Of a DNA stretch of 64,000 bases, positions 1 through 11,204 are shown piece by piece. The stretch covers positions 186,001 through 250,000 of the forward strand of contig JAQFVV010000031.1 in NCBI GenBank assembly GCA_028023455.1, given 5' to 3'. The position numbers and the translations under genes were made by a program. The stretch's first letter is position 1. Every line of letters begins with the position of its first letter. This stretch comes from Epiperipatus broadwayi. Lineage: Eukaryota; Onychophora; Udeonychophora; Euonychophora; Peripatidae. Under the pieces are notes generated by a model. That model was not told where the DNA came from and ran no database searches. It saw only the letters and a program-made list of their open reading frames with translations.

Positions 1-480
1 ACAAACTCTTATAAAAATGGTTATCCATCAGCTGTTATTAAGAAAATGTTAAATAGACAACAAAAAGAACCATCAAGAGAAAAGACATTTATTAATACTG
101 TAGTGTATCCATATATTCCAAAAATAACAGACAAATTAAGGGAAATGTGCAATCAGTATAATATCAGAACAGTTTCCAGAGCCATACCAACCTATGAGGA
201 ATTCTAACATCTATAAAGCCTAAAGTTGAAATGATGAAAAGAAAAAACTGCATCTGTGAAATACCATGTGAAAAAACCTATATTGGTGAGACCAATTATC
301 CCTTTGAAAAGTACTTGCAAGATCACAAACTTATCATTAGAATAGAGAAAACAGATGTGTCTAAGGTAGCAGAACATGTATGTGCCAATGAACATATGTT
401 CAATTAGGGAAAATATAAAAAAATTGGATAGAGAAGAAAAGGTATAAAGAAGAAAATTTAAAGAAACTGCTCACATGACA
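1..480 (+). pseudogene. Penelope-like element fragment A: connector and GIY-YIG endonuclease remnant
   Basis: Broken coding remnant of a Penelope-like retroelement, cut at its 5' side by the window edge. Bases 1-200 encode the linker after the reverse transcriptase, with the motif VVYPYIPKI (here with T for A nearby), as in copy B at 5.4-6.1 kb. From about 231 a second frame reads MMKRKNCICEIPCEKTYIG, then ETN and an EH-like helix: the paired ICEI/YIG motifs of a GIY-YIG nuclease, which in this family nicks the target during insertion. A stop falls near 405 and frame changes separate the parts, so it is dead. Recognition rests on the GIY-YIG pattern and on near-parallel sequence in copy B. 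Confidence 0.7.
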
Positions 481-830
481 ATGGCAAAATATTCCATAAT
501 CCTACCTAGTGTGACTATACATAATGTATGGAAGCCACTAATCAATGTTTCATTTAGCAGGATGACTCAGTTGGTTAGAGTGTTACCTTAAAATTCAAAA
601 CTCAAAAATCTAACAACCCAAGTTTGAATCCCATACTAATACTATCACTACTCAGGTCAGCAACTCCTGAAAAGGAGGGGAGACTAATACCTGTTAAAAC
701 ATTGTGCATATACTAACCTGTTTGATGTGGTTTTACTAACAGTTGAATGTATTTGGAATATTTAAAAAAGTTAAATTTTTCTAAAGACATTCAATACATA
801 TTGTAATGGGATGGGGGTATTGAAAATAGA
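481..830 (+). mobile_element. 3' noncoding tail of Penelope-like fragment A
   Basis: This stretch aligns over its whole length with 6165-6580 in copy B: the shared text runs from the ACAATGGCAAA segment through a tRNA-like box, a CTGAA...AAAAC segment and the run ending ACATTCAATAC. No coding sequence is seen. Because both copies carry the same order of blocks, it belongs to the element and not to a chance insertion at one site. Confidence 0.6.
556..645 (+). promoter_or_regulatory. tRNA-like internal promoter motif in Penelope tail A
   Basis: The text GATGACTCAGTTGGTTAGAG resembles a polymerase III A box (TGRCTCAGTTGG type). About 60 bases on, AGTTTGAATCCC resembles a B box. The matching position in copy B (6303-6380) has GGATGGCTCAGTTGCTTAG and a decayed B box. 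It may be a SINE head captured by the element. No full cloverleaf can be drawn. Confidence 0.4.
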
Positions 831-3539
831 GTGAACCTGGGGTGATGGCAAAACCATCATCAACCCCAAGTCATTAAAAAATCAAAATGAAATATCAGTA
901 ATTTACAAAGTATCTCTAAGTAAGATATATTTAAAAGGAGCATGAGATCTAAAAATCTGTGAGAACATTGAGAGATCAGCCAGCTAACTCAGAAGAGCAA
1001 TTAAAAGCATAATTATAAATTTAACCATATATCAACCAGCATTATAAAGTAAAAATAAGTATAACAAAATATGAAAAGAAATAACTATCCACATCATCAC
1101 TGATGGGAATAAAATAAATTAGTACAATAAATCAACAATCAATCTTGTGACTGGATTGAAAATAGGTCTTCTTAAGACCAGGCTAACTATTGAGCCTTTG
1201 CCAGCTTGGGCAATTATTTAAACATAACTTGGATGCACCAGCTTAGTGCCCAGCCAATAAAATACACAATAATCAGAAATCAAAACAATAATGTTGGGAC
1301 ATTTAAAACATGCTGATCATCATCAATGTTCTGGCCACTTAGTACCATTAATGTACTGGCCAACTAAAACTTAAATTTTTAACAAGACTAAAATAAAATA
1401 AAAAATAATAGTGCATGGGCTTTAAAGAGTATCCTCTTTTGCGCCAACCAGGATGATGATTGATCATCTCTAGATGCCCCAAAGCACTAAGTACACATCT
1501 CCATTTATCTGTGTCCGAATCTAGCTCAGAGAACACAAGCTCTATTACTGTATGTGACCAAGAGATGATGGAATACAATTTTAACAATTAAATACAAGTT
1601 TATTATTAACAAAAAAATTAAAATAAATAATATTTAAGGTTTTATAGGATAAGGCTCTGATTATGAAAAGTATACAAAATTATATACACAACTAAAGTTA
1701 TTATATGGTTTTACAATATTTCTCAATTAGATTCTATAAATGTATATATATATATCCATACACAGACGGGCATTTTATGACATATAATGAAGACATTTCA
1801 ATTAAACATAAAATAATTATTACATTTGTAATTTACATAATTACTATTCAAAATTTAAATTGTTACATTAATTTACAAAAAGTATAATAAAATATATTCA
1901 AATTATTACTATGGTTTACATATATATGCACACAGATGCGCAATTTATAATATATAATGAATATTCAATAACATAAATGATTAAAATTTGCATATATGTC
2001 CCATTTGACAAGCATTGACATATATGTGCACACAGATTATTTATAAATTTAATTTTGTCAAACAATAAATAACAATAATTTCTACAATTACAAATTCCAT
2101 TTGCAATATACATAAAATTTACATATTTGTTATAATGATAAAAGTTATTTTCACAATTATTCTTTTTGTTGAATATAGCTTTTTTTTTTTTAAAAATAAA
2201 TCCAATTAAATTTTTGACAGATGATTGTTGATTGATTTAAAATGTCTTTTTTTTAATAAATGAAATATACAATCATTTTATAGAATTAAGAAAATATAAA
2301 TTTCTAAATGTCTTTCTGCTTGATTAGTTATTGCTGATGAAATAGGCAAGGTGAGAGAGAGGAAAAGTGAATACATGAGTTGCAGCTCTTCATGCCATGA
2401 AAAGTGGATAGCCAAGCATGGACTGAGTACACAATGTCCCATGATGTCACAAGAAAATACCTCATTTTTAAGCACTGCCTCTTCTAAGTACCTAGACAGA
2501 TCATCCACAAGAAATAGTATCCAGAAAAAAATATCAAGCACTGAGACAGCCCTGCTCATCTCTTGCGAGTCTTAAGGGCTTTAGATGAGGTCTATTCATG
2601 AGACCAAGACCTATTCATGAGGCCTACATATACACAGCTGGACTACCCTGGGAGCTCAATATCTAGGTCTAGACAGTGCCGAGCATATACTTTGGAGCAC
2701 CATGGAAACACCGCATCATGACAGTCCTGCTCAACTATACACCCATCATAAACATAAAAAGTACAAATTCACATATCACTTTTAAAATGTCATTTTACTA
2801 CAAAAATTATTTAAAATTTCATTATTATATATAACTGCTCACAACAGCTGTATAGACATTTATCTGGATTTCTCTGCCTTTAGATAGTCAATATCTATAT
2901 AATTATTTATTTAACAATCTGGTTCTTTTGGCCCATTAGAAAAATATAATCCATGTTTGTTGTCATCAACAGGTAAAAGTATATAATTCAGGTATAGTCA
3001 GCCTTCTCCCTTCTGTAGTCAGTTTCACTTATACTTGTATTTTGTAAGCTTCAGGTCAGCAAGTTGTTTTCCCAGAACACATTTAAGCCTATGAATTACA
3101 AAGAATCTTGACCCATTTTCCTCCATGTAAATTCAAATTCCAGTAAATTGTAGAGCAGCCACTTCCTTGCATTCTTACATCCTCGTGGCAGTTCTGTACA
3201 TAATTCTACCAGCCATCTCTGCAGCTAGTTTTACTGTTGCCATTTTCTGCTACAGTTACCAACTCTTCACAAAATATTTTAGCCATATTTTCAGCCAGCT
3301 CTTCTGCTAACTCTTACAAAACTACAAGCCAAACTGTTCTCTTCAAAAATCACTATCCAGACTTTTCTCTTCAAAAATCACTCTCCAGACTGGAGCTAAT
3401 TTGTTATCAGCCCTTTTATAGACTCATCTAAGGTGATAACAGCAGCTAGATTAAAAACAGAGTTTTAATTTTTATCTCACTAATCCCTTTAAAAACATAT
3501 ACATGTTTTTACTTAGGGGATTGTTTAATTAATTAAAAT
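831..3539. other. AT-rich DNA without recognisable gene
   Basis: No coding region is supported here; open frames are short and look random. Bases about 1080-1350 resemble parts of 21000-21340 and 48900-49340 (shared GCTGATCATCAT and GGCCA-type blocks), so this is a dispersed repeat. Bases 2340-2745 are less AT-rich and contain a 74-codon open frame on the plus strand (2351-2575) with many S, T and K residues, which I do not recognise. Bases 3190-3430 carry short duplicated phrases such as CTCTTCAAAAATCACT. Confidence 0.5.
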
Positions 3540-3944
3540 GGTACTTGGGTATTATTCCTGCAACCTAAGAAAGATAGGATGACTTTTTACATATGCGATA
3601 AAGGCATAATGTTGCGAACATTAAATAAATCCTTGGACTTTGAGTTTTTTTCCTCGTCAAAAAATGCGTTTTTAAATGTGCTTTGAAACATGTCAACCGA
3701 AACTATTATATAGGTGCATTTTTGGACATTTTGGGTTTTTTTTTTCTGATTCAAAAGTTTGTTGTTTGTACATTTTAAACTTACCATTTGTTATTATTTT
3801 GAATTTGGTTTAACATTTTTAATTTCAACTGCATTATTTACTTCTGTTTTTTTTTCCAATTTCAACTTGGTTATTGACCGACTTCTGCATTTTTGAATCT
3901 TTGAATTAAAAGTTTATTTAATTGTAATTGAATGAAGATGTTGA

Positions 3945-4690
3945 CTTTGTTATTTGTTTATTCCAAAAATTAGATTGCCTGGCAGAATTCCATTTAGAGC
4001 ATGTACTGGGCAATCACTTGTTCCACAAATCTTTAGGAGAAGGAGGAAGGACGGTGGGAGGGTACTACTGACAATCGCCATTTTGTATGCAAGAATCGTC
4101 TGCATAAGTGTATATTTCATAGAATATTTTTTCTTTTTTACTTTTATAAAAATATATTTATGTTGGCTTTTTTTTTACGGACCACATATTTCTTTTTTTT
4201 TTAAATTGATCGAATTAAGTAAGCATCAAAAGTTAGTTTGTGTCCTGTACAATTTGTAAAAATACGTGTATATCTCATATAATTGTTTTTGTAAAACTGT
4301 ATTGAGTATTATTTTTGCAAACAAGGAAAGATAGAAGGACTTATTTGTTTATTCGAAAAATTAGATTGCCTGGCAGTATTCCATTTAGAGCATGTACTGG
4401 TCAATCATTTGTTCGACAACTTTTTCTGATAAGGAGGAAGGACGGGGGTGGGTGCTAATGACCATCACCATTTTGTATGCAAGAATTGTCTGTGTAAGCA
4501 TATATTTCATAGAATATATTTACTTTTATAAAAATATATATTTGTTGGCTTTTTTTTCCTCCTGCAACATGTGACCACATATTTTTTTTGTTGAAATTGA
4601 TCAAATTAAGTAAGTGTCAAAAGTTAGTTTGTGTCCGTGTAGAATTCATAAATATGTGTTTATCTCATGCAATATTTTTTACTTTTTTTT
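3945..4690. repeat. Two direct repeats of about 340 bp inside the TIR element
   Basis: Unit 1 (about 3945-4300) and unit 2 (about 4338-4690) share AAATTAGATTGCCTGGCAG, then CATTTAGAGCATGTACTGG, a GGAGGAAGGACGG block and CATTTTGTATGCAAGAAT, in the same order. Differences are scattered substitutions and small gaps. The short open frames at 3954 and 4392 are these repeats read through and not genes. Confidence 0.75.
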
Positions 4691-4702
4691 TTGTAAAACT
4701 GT

Positions 4703-4875
4703 ATTTAAATAAATCAATTATTTTATATAGCTCGATGTTTATAAACTGTAATATTTAAACAGCCAATCTATCTTTTCCAAAGACTTGATCATGTGTTTGA
4801 AGTGTTAGTATTCAGTCATTTATAGTTAAAATCTGCAAAGCGCATGTGCAACAGCTTAATGCTGTTTAAATATTA
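4703..4875. mobile_element. Truncated copy of the 19.9-kb palindromic foldback family
   Basis: It matches 19882-20141 in order: a TTTATATAGC-CGATGTTTATAAACTG leader, then ATTTAAACAGCC, then the right arm of the palindrome (TCTATCTTTTCCAAAGACT through GCGCATGTGCAACAGC). The left arm is reduced to about a dozen bases, so this copy no longer folds back along its whole length. Confidence 0.6.
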
Positions 4876-5082
4876 AAACTGTATTGAGTATTATTTCTGC
4901 AACCAAAGAAAAATAGGATGACTTTTCACATTCGTATCAAAGCATTGCTAATTTTCTAATGTTTTTCTAATGTTTGATGTTGACAAAATAACATTAAAAA
5001 GTTAGCAGTGTATTGATACGAATGTGAAAAGTCCTCCTATCTTTCCTTGGTTGCAGGAAAAATACCCAAGTGCCATTAAAAT

Positions 5083-5374
5083 TTCAAAAATACAATAGGG
5101 TGTTTTTAAATTTCAAAATCAGAGTAATAATTATTAATAATGCAATATTTATATTTATTCAGACCCTTTTTAAAATATTAATTTCGTAATGAAATTTTAC
5201 TTTAAGCCCAGAGTTATTTAACCCTTTATTTATTACTATTTTATTTTAGGAAATGTAGAAAAATGTCTACAAAAATTTATGTCTGTGTTTATTTCTACTT
5301 TTCCTTTACTTTATATATATATATTCACATACACTATATTTGTGTGTACTATGTAACCCAACTGGTTACAATAT
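5083..5374. other. AT-rich spacer
   Basis: Nothing recognised apart from a short TATATATATA tract near 5315. It separates the TIR element from Penelope-like copy B. Confidence 0.5.
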
Positions 5375-5416
5375 ATTAGATGATGGAAATAGTCCAATAT
5401 AAAAATACAACATCAA

Positions 5417-6124
5417 CAACAAATCTCTTCAATTAAATTCACAATAGAGTCAAAACAAGAACAAAAATTAGCATTCTTAGATGTTCTTGTGACAAGACTC
5501 CCTCATGGCAAAATCAAAATTACAGTTTAATGAAAACCCACACATGCAGAAAAATACCTAGCCTATACATCCAATCACACCAGAAACATGAAACATGGAG
5601 TTATACCATAACTATAGAACAGTGCAAACAAAGTTTGTTCAGAAACCAGCAATTTGGAAGAAGAAAAAATCTATATACAATAAACTCTTATGAAAATGGT
5701 TATCCATTAGCTGTTATTAGGAAAACCTTAAGTAGACAACAACAAGAACCATCAAAAGAAAAAACAATTATTGGTACTGTAGTGTACCCATACATTCCAA
5801 AAATAGCAGACAAAGTAAGGAAAATCTGCAATCAATATAACATCATAACAGCTTTCCAGAACCACCACACTATGAGGAATTCTAACATCTACACAACCTA
5901 AACTTAAAATGCTGAAAAGAAAAAACTGCATCTATGAAGTAGCATATGAATGTGGAAGAACATATATAGGTAAGACTAGTTATCCCACTGACAAATGTTT
6001 GCAAGAACACAAAGTGATGATCAGAAGAGAGAAAATAGATGTGATGTGTCTAAGGCAGCAGATCACATATGTGCCAATGAACATATATATGTTCAATTGG
6101 GAAAATACAAAAATATTGCACTGA
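5417..6124 (+). pseudogene. Penelope-like RT C-terminus and GIY-YIG endonuclease, broken
   Basis: Three pieces in differing frames. About 5417-5529 reads as the RT tail motif LAFLDVLVTRLPHGKIKIT, typical of Penelope reverse transcriptases, followed by a stop. 5530-5901 continues with HTCRKIPSLY, a linker with KTLSRQQQEPSKEK and VVYPYIPKIADKVRKIC, then a stop. 5909-6124 gives the endonuclease core: CIYEVAYECGRTYIGKT and an LQEHK helix, in which the YIG tyrosine and the following helix are recognisable. The catalytic core of RT (fingers and palm) is absent, so this is a 5'-truncated, frameshifted relic. Confidence 0.75.
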
Positions 6125-6302
6125 GAAGAGACCATACAAAGAAGTAAATATAAAGAAGCTGCTCACACGACAATGGCAAACAATTTTGAAAGCCAACCTG
6201 GTGTGACTATACATAATGTATGGAAATTACTAATCAACTTTGGTCATAGAAAAAAGTGGAAAAAACAGGAGGAACCTCATAAATAAGTATATGCTTTTGG
6301 CA

Positions 6303-6380
6303 GGATGGCTCAGTTGCTTAGAGTATTACCTTAAAATTCAATACTCAAAATCTAATGATGAAGATTTGACTCATATGCTA
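6303..6380 (+). promoter_or_regulatory. tRNA-like internal promoter motif in Penelope tail B
   Basis: GGATGGCTCAGTTGCTTAGAG is a close A-box match (TGGCTCAGTTG); the B-box position is decayed (GATTTGACTC). It is collinear with the motif at 556-645. It could be a pol III promoter of an ancestral SINE fused to the element, or simply part of its 3' end. Confidence 0.4.
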
Positions 6381-6581
6381 GTATTGTCATTGATAAGATG
6401 AGCAACACCTGAAGAAGTGTGGAGAGTAATACCTCTTGAAACATAATGCATATACTAACCTGTTTGATATGCTATTACTAACAGTTGAATGTATTTGGAA
6501 TATTCAAATATAGTTAAATTTTTCTAAAGACATTCAATACTCATATTAGATTATGGAAATATTCCAATATAAAAATGCAAC

Positions 6582-7104
6582 TAAAACCCCATCATCAAAA
6601 CCTACAAAAAACACTGGTTATACTAGTTTTAAGCTTTAATTCAAGCTCTGTGACTGATTTGTAGTTGTTTGCATACAAATACGTTTTAACATATTATATA
6701 AAATACCAATTATACACTTTGTTTTTAATTTGTTATTATTATTGTTGTTGATAGGAAATAAATAAAAGTAATCATTAAAAGCAATTTAAATATAATTATA
6801 AGAATGGAACTCAACTACAGTAGTATTAAGCCAAAGTATTTGGCAATCCCATCTCTAGGGATTTGCCAATTATTTTGTTTAGTATTAGTATACTTAATCG
6901 CCAGTATTTTAATTGTATTTAAATAAAAATATTAGCAAAATTAAATATTGTCAAAAGATTCTGTATTAAATTTACACGTCTAAATTCTTTTAATATTATT
7001 ATTTTTAGTTGTATAGAAGCTTTATTGCAATTTTTAATCTCATGAATAAAACAAACATCAATAATAAAGGTGAAACGTTAGAATTATTTATTTGTTATGA
7101 TAAG
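6582..7104. other. AT-rich region 3' of the metalloprotease gene
   Basis: No coding sequence is seen. On the minus strand an AATAAA hexamer lies at about 7093-7088, only about a dozen bases past the stop codon of the metalloprotease. Other A-rich hexamers follow. A (TA)n tract lies at 7126-7138. Confidence 0.5.
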
Positions 7105-9060
7105 CTAAAATAAAATTAGCGTCATATATATATATATTAGTGCATACTTAACATATTGACGATGAGCAGCATTACTGTGACAATAATTAATGCTTATAGT
7201 CTCTGGTCGAACTGTGCACAACCTATTTATACAAAATTTGCTACCATCTTCACTACATCTACTTCCACTTGGAACAGCATAATTTGTTATAAATGGTGTA
7301 GAAAGATTCCTTTGTTCACATCCGATATAACATTCTTTGCCTGTATAATTAAACAGATTAACACTTATGGATTTTATATTATGTAGCACTTCAGTTAGTG
7401 CTGAACAAATTCCATCCATATGGTATTTTAATGTCTGACATTTCACACATGATATATCTGCCTTGGAACACATTTCATAATAAAAATCCTTACCCTTACA
7501 GTTCTCACCACCATAAAGAGGAAGTGGATTATTACATAATCTTTTTAAGGTTCTAATTGAAACTGTGTTTTCAACATAACATTGATGTTCACATTTCAAA
7601 GGCATCCAGTCGGACCACTGTCCTCCAACTGGTTTGAAATGACTTGGATATGGCTCACATGTTTGATTAATACACCATGAACTGTTACCACAAGGTGTGC
7701 CTTCTAAAACATATGGTCCATCAGAAAATTTTTGAGTTTTAGGGAAAAAGCATTTTATTCTTTTACATGTGGTTTTAGAAGACTGGTCAAGTGAAGAATT
7801 AAATCCAAAATTAATTTTACACTGCAATTTTCTGGAATACACCTGTCCAGGTAAAGGATCTATATAGCTTATATTATATTTTGAAGATGACTTCTTCTTT
7901 GCTAAACAAAATGATTTTCCTAAAAACGACTTCATATCTTCAATGCTACACTTTGACCAGGTAATTTGAAGATTTGCACCGGCAGCCATTATATAATCAG
8001 TAAAAGAACATAGATTTCCATCCCCATCATGTTTTAATCCTAACACATGACCTAATTCATGGACAAGAATAAGAACAGTCCCTGCATTGAAAGTTGTAAT
8101 GACTGCACACCCAAAATCTAAACATACAGTACCAAGCAATCCAATTCCCAATATTTCTCCATTATGAGGGTGTGGAAATGTCAGGCCAGTTAACATGACA
8201 GCAATGTTCCATTTCAAACTTCTCTTTAAACTAACCTGAAAAAAACAAAATGAAGTGATGTATTCTGGAGCACTAGAGGAATAAACAAGATCTTTTGGTC
8301 TTTCTGTATATATTATTAATGAGATTAATTCAAACCATACTGTAGTTTCTAACTTTGGATAAATATAATAAAACTGAAGAGAGTTTAATAAAATTAATAT
8401 ATATTCTTCAATTTTATCTGGATCAAGTTGTGGGTAGTTAATAAATTTATTCACTAAGATGCTGTCAACATAAAGTCCTAATTTAACAAAAACTTCACTG
8501 ACTTGTTTTTTTTTTCTATAATGAGTTAAGTTTAATGCCCTATGTAATCTTTTCAAGTTCTGTTTTGAAGACTTATTCAAGGTTATTAAGTAATGAGCTT
8601 TAGAAACAAAAGTCTTATTAAAATAAACTGGTCGAATATAATAAGTTTTTTTTCGAAATGAAATGATACCATAGAGACCGTTGCAAGAAGATACGGCAGC
8701 TGAACTATCTGGTTCTGAAAGCACATGACCAAAATAAAAGCACTGGCGGTTATACTGCTTAAATGAATACGCCTTCAGACTTGTATTTGAATAAATAAAT
8801 AATGTTTGTTTGTTAACTAAGTGATTATTTCTATTTAAAAATAAAGTAAAAGATTTGTTAAAGACAGTAAATACATAACACTGGTGTAAAGGATCCTCAA
8901 ACGTTACGGTGTTATTCAGAGCTGAAGGAAAAATAATAATAGAATCTGATTTATTGTGAAAGCCAAAGAAATGAGATATTTGTTCCAGTACACTTTCTTG
9001 AACAATACATTTTACAGTAAAAAATAAAGTAAATAATAAAATTTGCAAAATTACCGCCAT
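7105..9060 (-). CDS. ADAMTS-like secreted zinc metalloprotease, single open frame of 651 residues
   Basis: Predicted secreted reprolysin-family (M12B) protease of the ADAMTS type, acting outside the cell on matrix or other secreted proteins. Residues 1-19 form a signal peptide. The prodomain (about 20-186) has the family pattern CFYFGHVL...SSCNGLYGII and ends at a basic RKKK likely cleaved by a furin-type enzyme. The catalytic domain (about 187-390) carries HELGHVLGLKHD at 334-345: His334, His338 and His344 bind zinc, Glu335 is catalytic, and Met358 makes the Met-turn. LPGQVYS (403-409) starts the disintegrin-like/cysteine-rich part, then a thrombospondin type-1 repeat (about 479-538, GGQWSDW) and a second cysteine-rich block to about 620. 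The tail (636-651) is hydrophobic. The lack of introns is odd for an ADAMTS gene; it may be a retrocopy or an intron-poor lineage-specific gene. All catalytic residues are present, so it looks functional. The start is the first Met and gives a good signal peptide. Confidence 0.88.
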   Translation of the reverse strand: MAVILQILLFTLFFTVKCIVQESVLEQISHFFGFHNKSDSIIIFPSALNNTVTFEDPLHQCYVFTVFNKSFTLFLNRNNHLVNKQTLFIYSNTSLKAYSFKQYNRQCFYFGHVLSEPDSSAAVSSCNGLYGIISFRKKTYYIRPVYFNKTFVSKAHYLITLNKSSKQNLKRLHRALNLTHYRKKKQVSEVFVKLGLYVDSILVNKFINYPQLDPDKIEEYILILLNSLQFYYIYPKLETTVWFELISLIIYTERPKDLVYSSSAPEYITSFCFFQVSLKRSLKWNIAVMLTGLTFPHPHNGEILGIGLLGTVCLDFGCAVITTFNAGTVLILVHELGHVLGLKHDGDGNLCSFTDYIMAAGANLQITWSKCSIEDMKSFLGKSFCLAKKKSSSKYNISYIDPLPGQVYSRKLQCKINFGFNSSLDQSSKTTCKRIKCFFPKTQKFSDGPYVLEGTPCGNSSWCINQTCEPYPSHFKPVGGQWSDWMPLKCEHQCYVENTVSIRTLKRLCNNPLPLYGGENCKGKDFYYEMCSKADISCVKCQTLKYHMDGICSALTEVLHNIKSISVNLFNYTGKECYIGCEQRNLSTPFITNYAVPSGSRCSEDGSKFCINRLCTVRPETISINYCHSNAAHRQYVKYALIYIYMTLILF

Positions 9061-9685
9061 TGTTTTATTTCTATAAACATATACTATTTAAACAGCCATA
9101 ATCTCCAATATTATATTTTGCAAAATTCGCGTGCAGCGACGATCTTTTTTTTTTTTTCGTGATTATACAAAGATAGTAAATAATAATAAAATATATTTAG
9201 AATACTTTAATTATTACAAAAATTTTAAAAAAGCACCGTTCAGTTCTATAGTGTATAAACTTTACTGCTAAATTTAATTTACAATTAATTATTACCTACA
9301 GACAAGCAATTTATAATGAAGTTATAGATTTGATGACTAAGAAAAATTCTTACTGACTATTAACCAAAAATTAATCTACATGCTACTGACTATAAGTAAT
9401 TTTTTAATGATATTCTGAGGAATTCTTGTGAGTCTAAAATATCATTAAGGCATTTGCCACCTTATTTTTGAATTATCGAATTAATTCAAAAAATAATTCT
9501 AAAAAATGCTATCATTGTTATAAAATATTAAAATTGAATATTGTAAATATCATTTCCCAATCAATTGATTAAATTAACACTTTCATTCAAAAAAATTAAT
9601 TTTGTTTTAGTAAGCTTCTTAGTCTATTTTTTTTTCATTTCTACCATGTTATTATATATGCTGATATATAAACAGGTTGCATATA
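9061..9685. other. Upstream region of the metalloprotease gene
   Basis: AT-rich, with a T-tract near 9147-9158 and no coding sequence. It should contain the minus-strand promoter, but I see no convincing TATA or initiator pair. It ends at the inferred 5' LTR of the decayed gypsy element. Confidence 0.4.
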
Positions 9686-11204
9686 TGTTTAACTAAAAAC
9701 AAGTATATTAAGCACACATAAAATGTAATTAGCTTAAGTCTTCAAATTACCTTATTAAAAGATTTTATATAAATTGTTAAAAAAATGTTTCAAGAATGCA
9801 GTAAGTGAGAAACATCTTAAATTTATCTTAGAAAATGAAAGACTATTAAAAAGTTGCACAAGCTACTTGATCTAGAAATAAAGAACTAGAAGAACTATAT
9901 TATTTATAACCAGTTTATCTCCTTGACAATATGAAATAGAATCTAAGACCAGGCCTACTTGTGTCTGCATTATTGCGTTTCAGGCCACATATAATGAAAG
10001 TTGATATGTATAGCCAATAGATACAGTGGAATCATGATGTGCTTTATATTTTGTTCCAATATCCCCATGGAATAAAATACATACTGTTTAATGAACTACA
10101 AGTGTATAATATTCTTCAACACACTCTTTTATGTAAATAATATGCATATATAAATTAAGATATAGGACCAACAAAATCAAATAATTATGTAGTTATTAAT
10201 AATAAATTGAAAAAGCACATTTACATGTATATTTGATGTGTTCCTGCCCACTCATTCACATTTATTCAAAAAAAGTAAAAAAATATTGTATTGTATTTTT
10301 TAAATAAAATAAAAATGAAGTATTGGATTTTCATTGTTGCCCTGTGATAACGTTAATAGCAGCTTTGTTGTTATTAAATAGTGCTATTTTTAGTGATTTT
10401 TGAAGTTTTTAAGTCTTTATAAGCTTCAGAATTTGTACAATGACCCATTTCAGATTCTTGGTTAAACTCTTCAAACTTTAACCCATCTGATTTTATTTAG
10501 AAAACATATCATAAAGTTAAAAATAAAATGTACATGTTTTTAATTTAACCACCAAAAAATATTATTAATAAACATGATTGCATATAGTGTCCCAAAATTT
10601 TAAAAAATGTTAATAATAAACAAAATTGCATATGGCATTAGGAGTTGGAAAAATGGTAGTTGGCATATTGTACAATTTATTACATTTATAGATTTTAATT
10701 TTTTTGTTTTTTTTTTATTTATTTTTCAATAGCATATAATTGAAATAGTGTATATTGTTGTAGCATATATCATAGCCTTACTATGCATTATATATCTCTT
10801 AATATATTTTGTATTTTACCAAGGTATAAGATAGATTTGATAGCTGTGGGGAGTTTGAAAGTCTGATGTCAAGTCCCTTATAATTGTATTAAGTCTAGTA
10901 TAGACAATATACATATATTTAAATATTACCTATTTAGTCTGTATTCTGACCATGCCTCTTTTATATAATTAAATAAACATATTAAAATCTTATGTGGGAG
11001 GAATCAGATAGGCTTAAGATATGGGTATGACAATAATATTGGCATCATCAATGGCTTTAAGCATTTCATCCTCGGATTTTCAATGATATGAATGGTGGAA
11101 GAGTTGGAGAATGGAGAAGATCGAAGTTTGTCCATCAATGTTTGAAGATTTTCTATTTTAATATAAACTGAGTAGTGATTGTAATATGTATTGGAGATGG
11201 TGAT

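Larger units (their letters stand above)
3540..5074. mobile_element. 1.5-kb terminal-inverted-repeat DNA element with 8-bp target duplication
   Basis: The ends are imperfect inverted repeats of about 60 bp: the left begins GGTACTTGGGTATTATTCC and the right, read on the other strand, GGCACTTGGGTATTTTTCC. Both continue through GATAGGAKGACTTTT-type sequence. ATTAAAAT is found directly outside each end (3532-3539 and 5075-5082), an 8-bp target duplication as in hAT, P and some other DNA transposons. The interior has no transposase. It holds two direct repeats of about 340 bp (3945-4300 and 4338-4690), further internal copies of the TIR near 4297 and 4880, and a nested foldback arm at 4703-4875. 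A non-autonomous composite is the best reading; the superfamily is not assigned. Confidence 0.65.
5375..6581 (+). mobile_element. Penelope-like element copy B, bounded by a 37-bp direct repeat
   Basis: A 37-bp sequence starting ATTAGATGATGGAAATAG at 5375 recurs as ATTAGATTATGGAAATAT at 6545, about 1.17 kb apart, with coding remnants between. Penelope-like elements are known for tandem, LTR-like partial duplications, so the repeat may be the junction of two units or a pseudo-LTR; that is inference. Contents in order are an RT C-terminal remnant, linker, GIY-YIG remnant, tRNA-like box and a CTGAAGA...GAAAC segment. Both Penelope copies are on the plus strand. Confidence 0.6.

Noticed and set aside
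2278-2575. Overlapping open frames of 93 (minus) and 74 (plus) codons
   Set aside because: No recognisable domain, and both strands are open over the same bases, which suggests chance in a less AT-rich patch.
6405-6450. Functional hammerhead in Penelope copy B
   Set aside because: The core reads CTGAAGA and I could not draw convincing stems I and III. Kept only as a degenerate resemblance.
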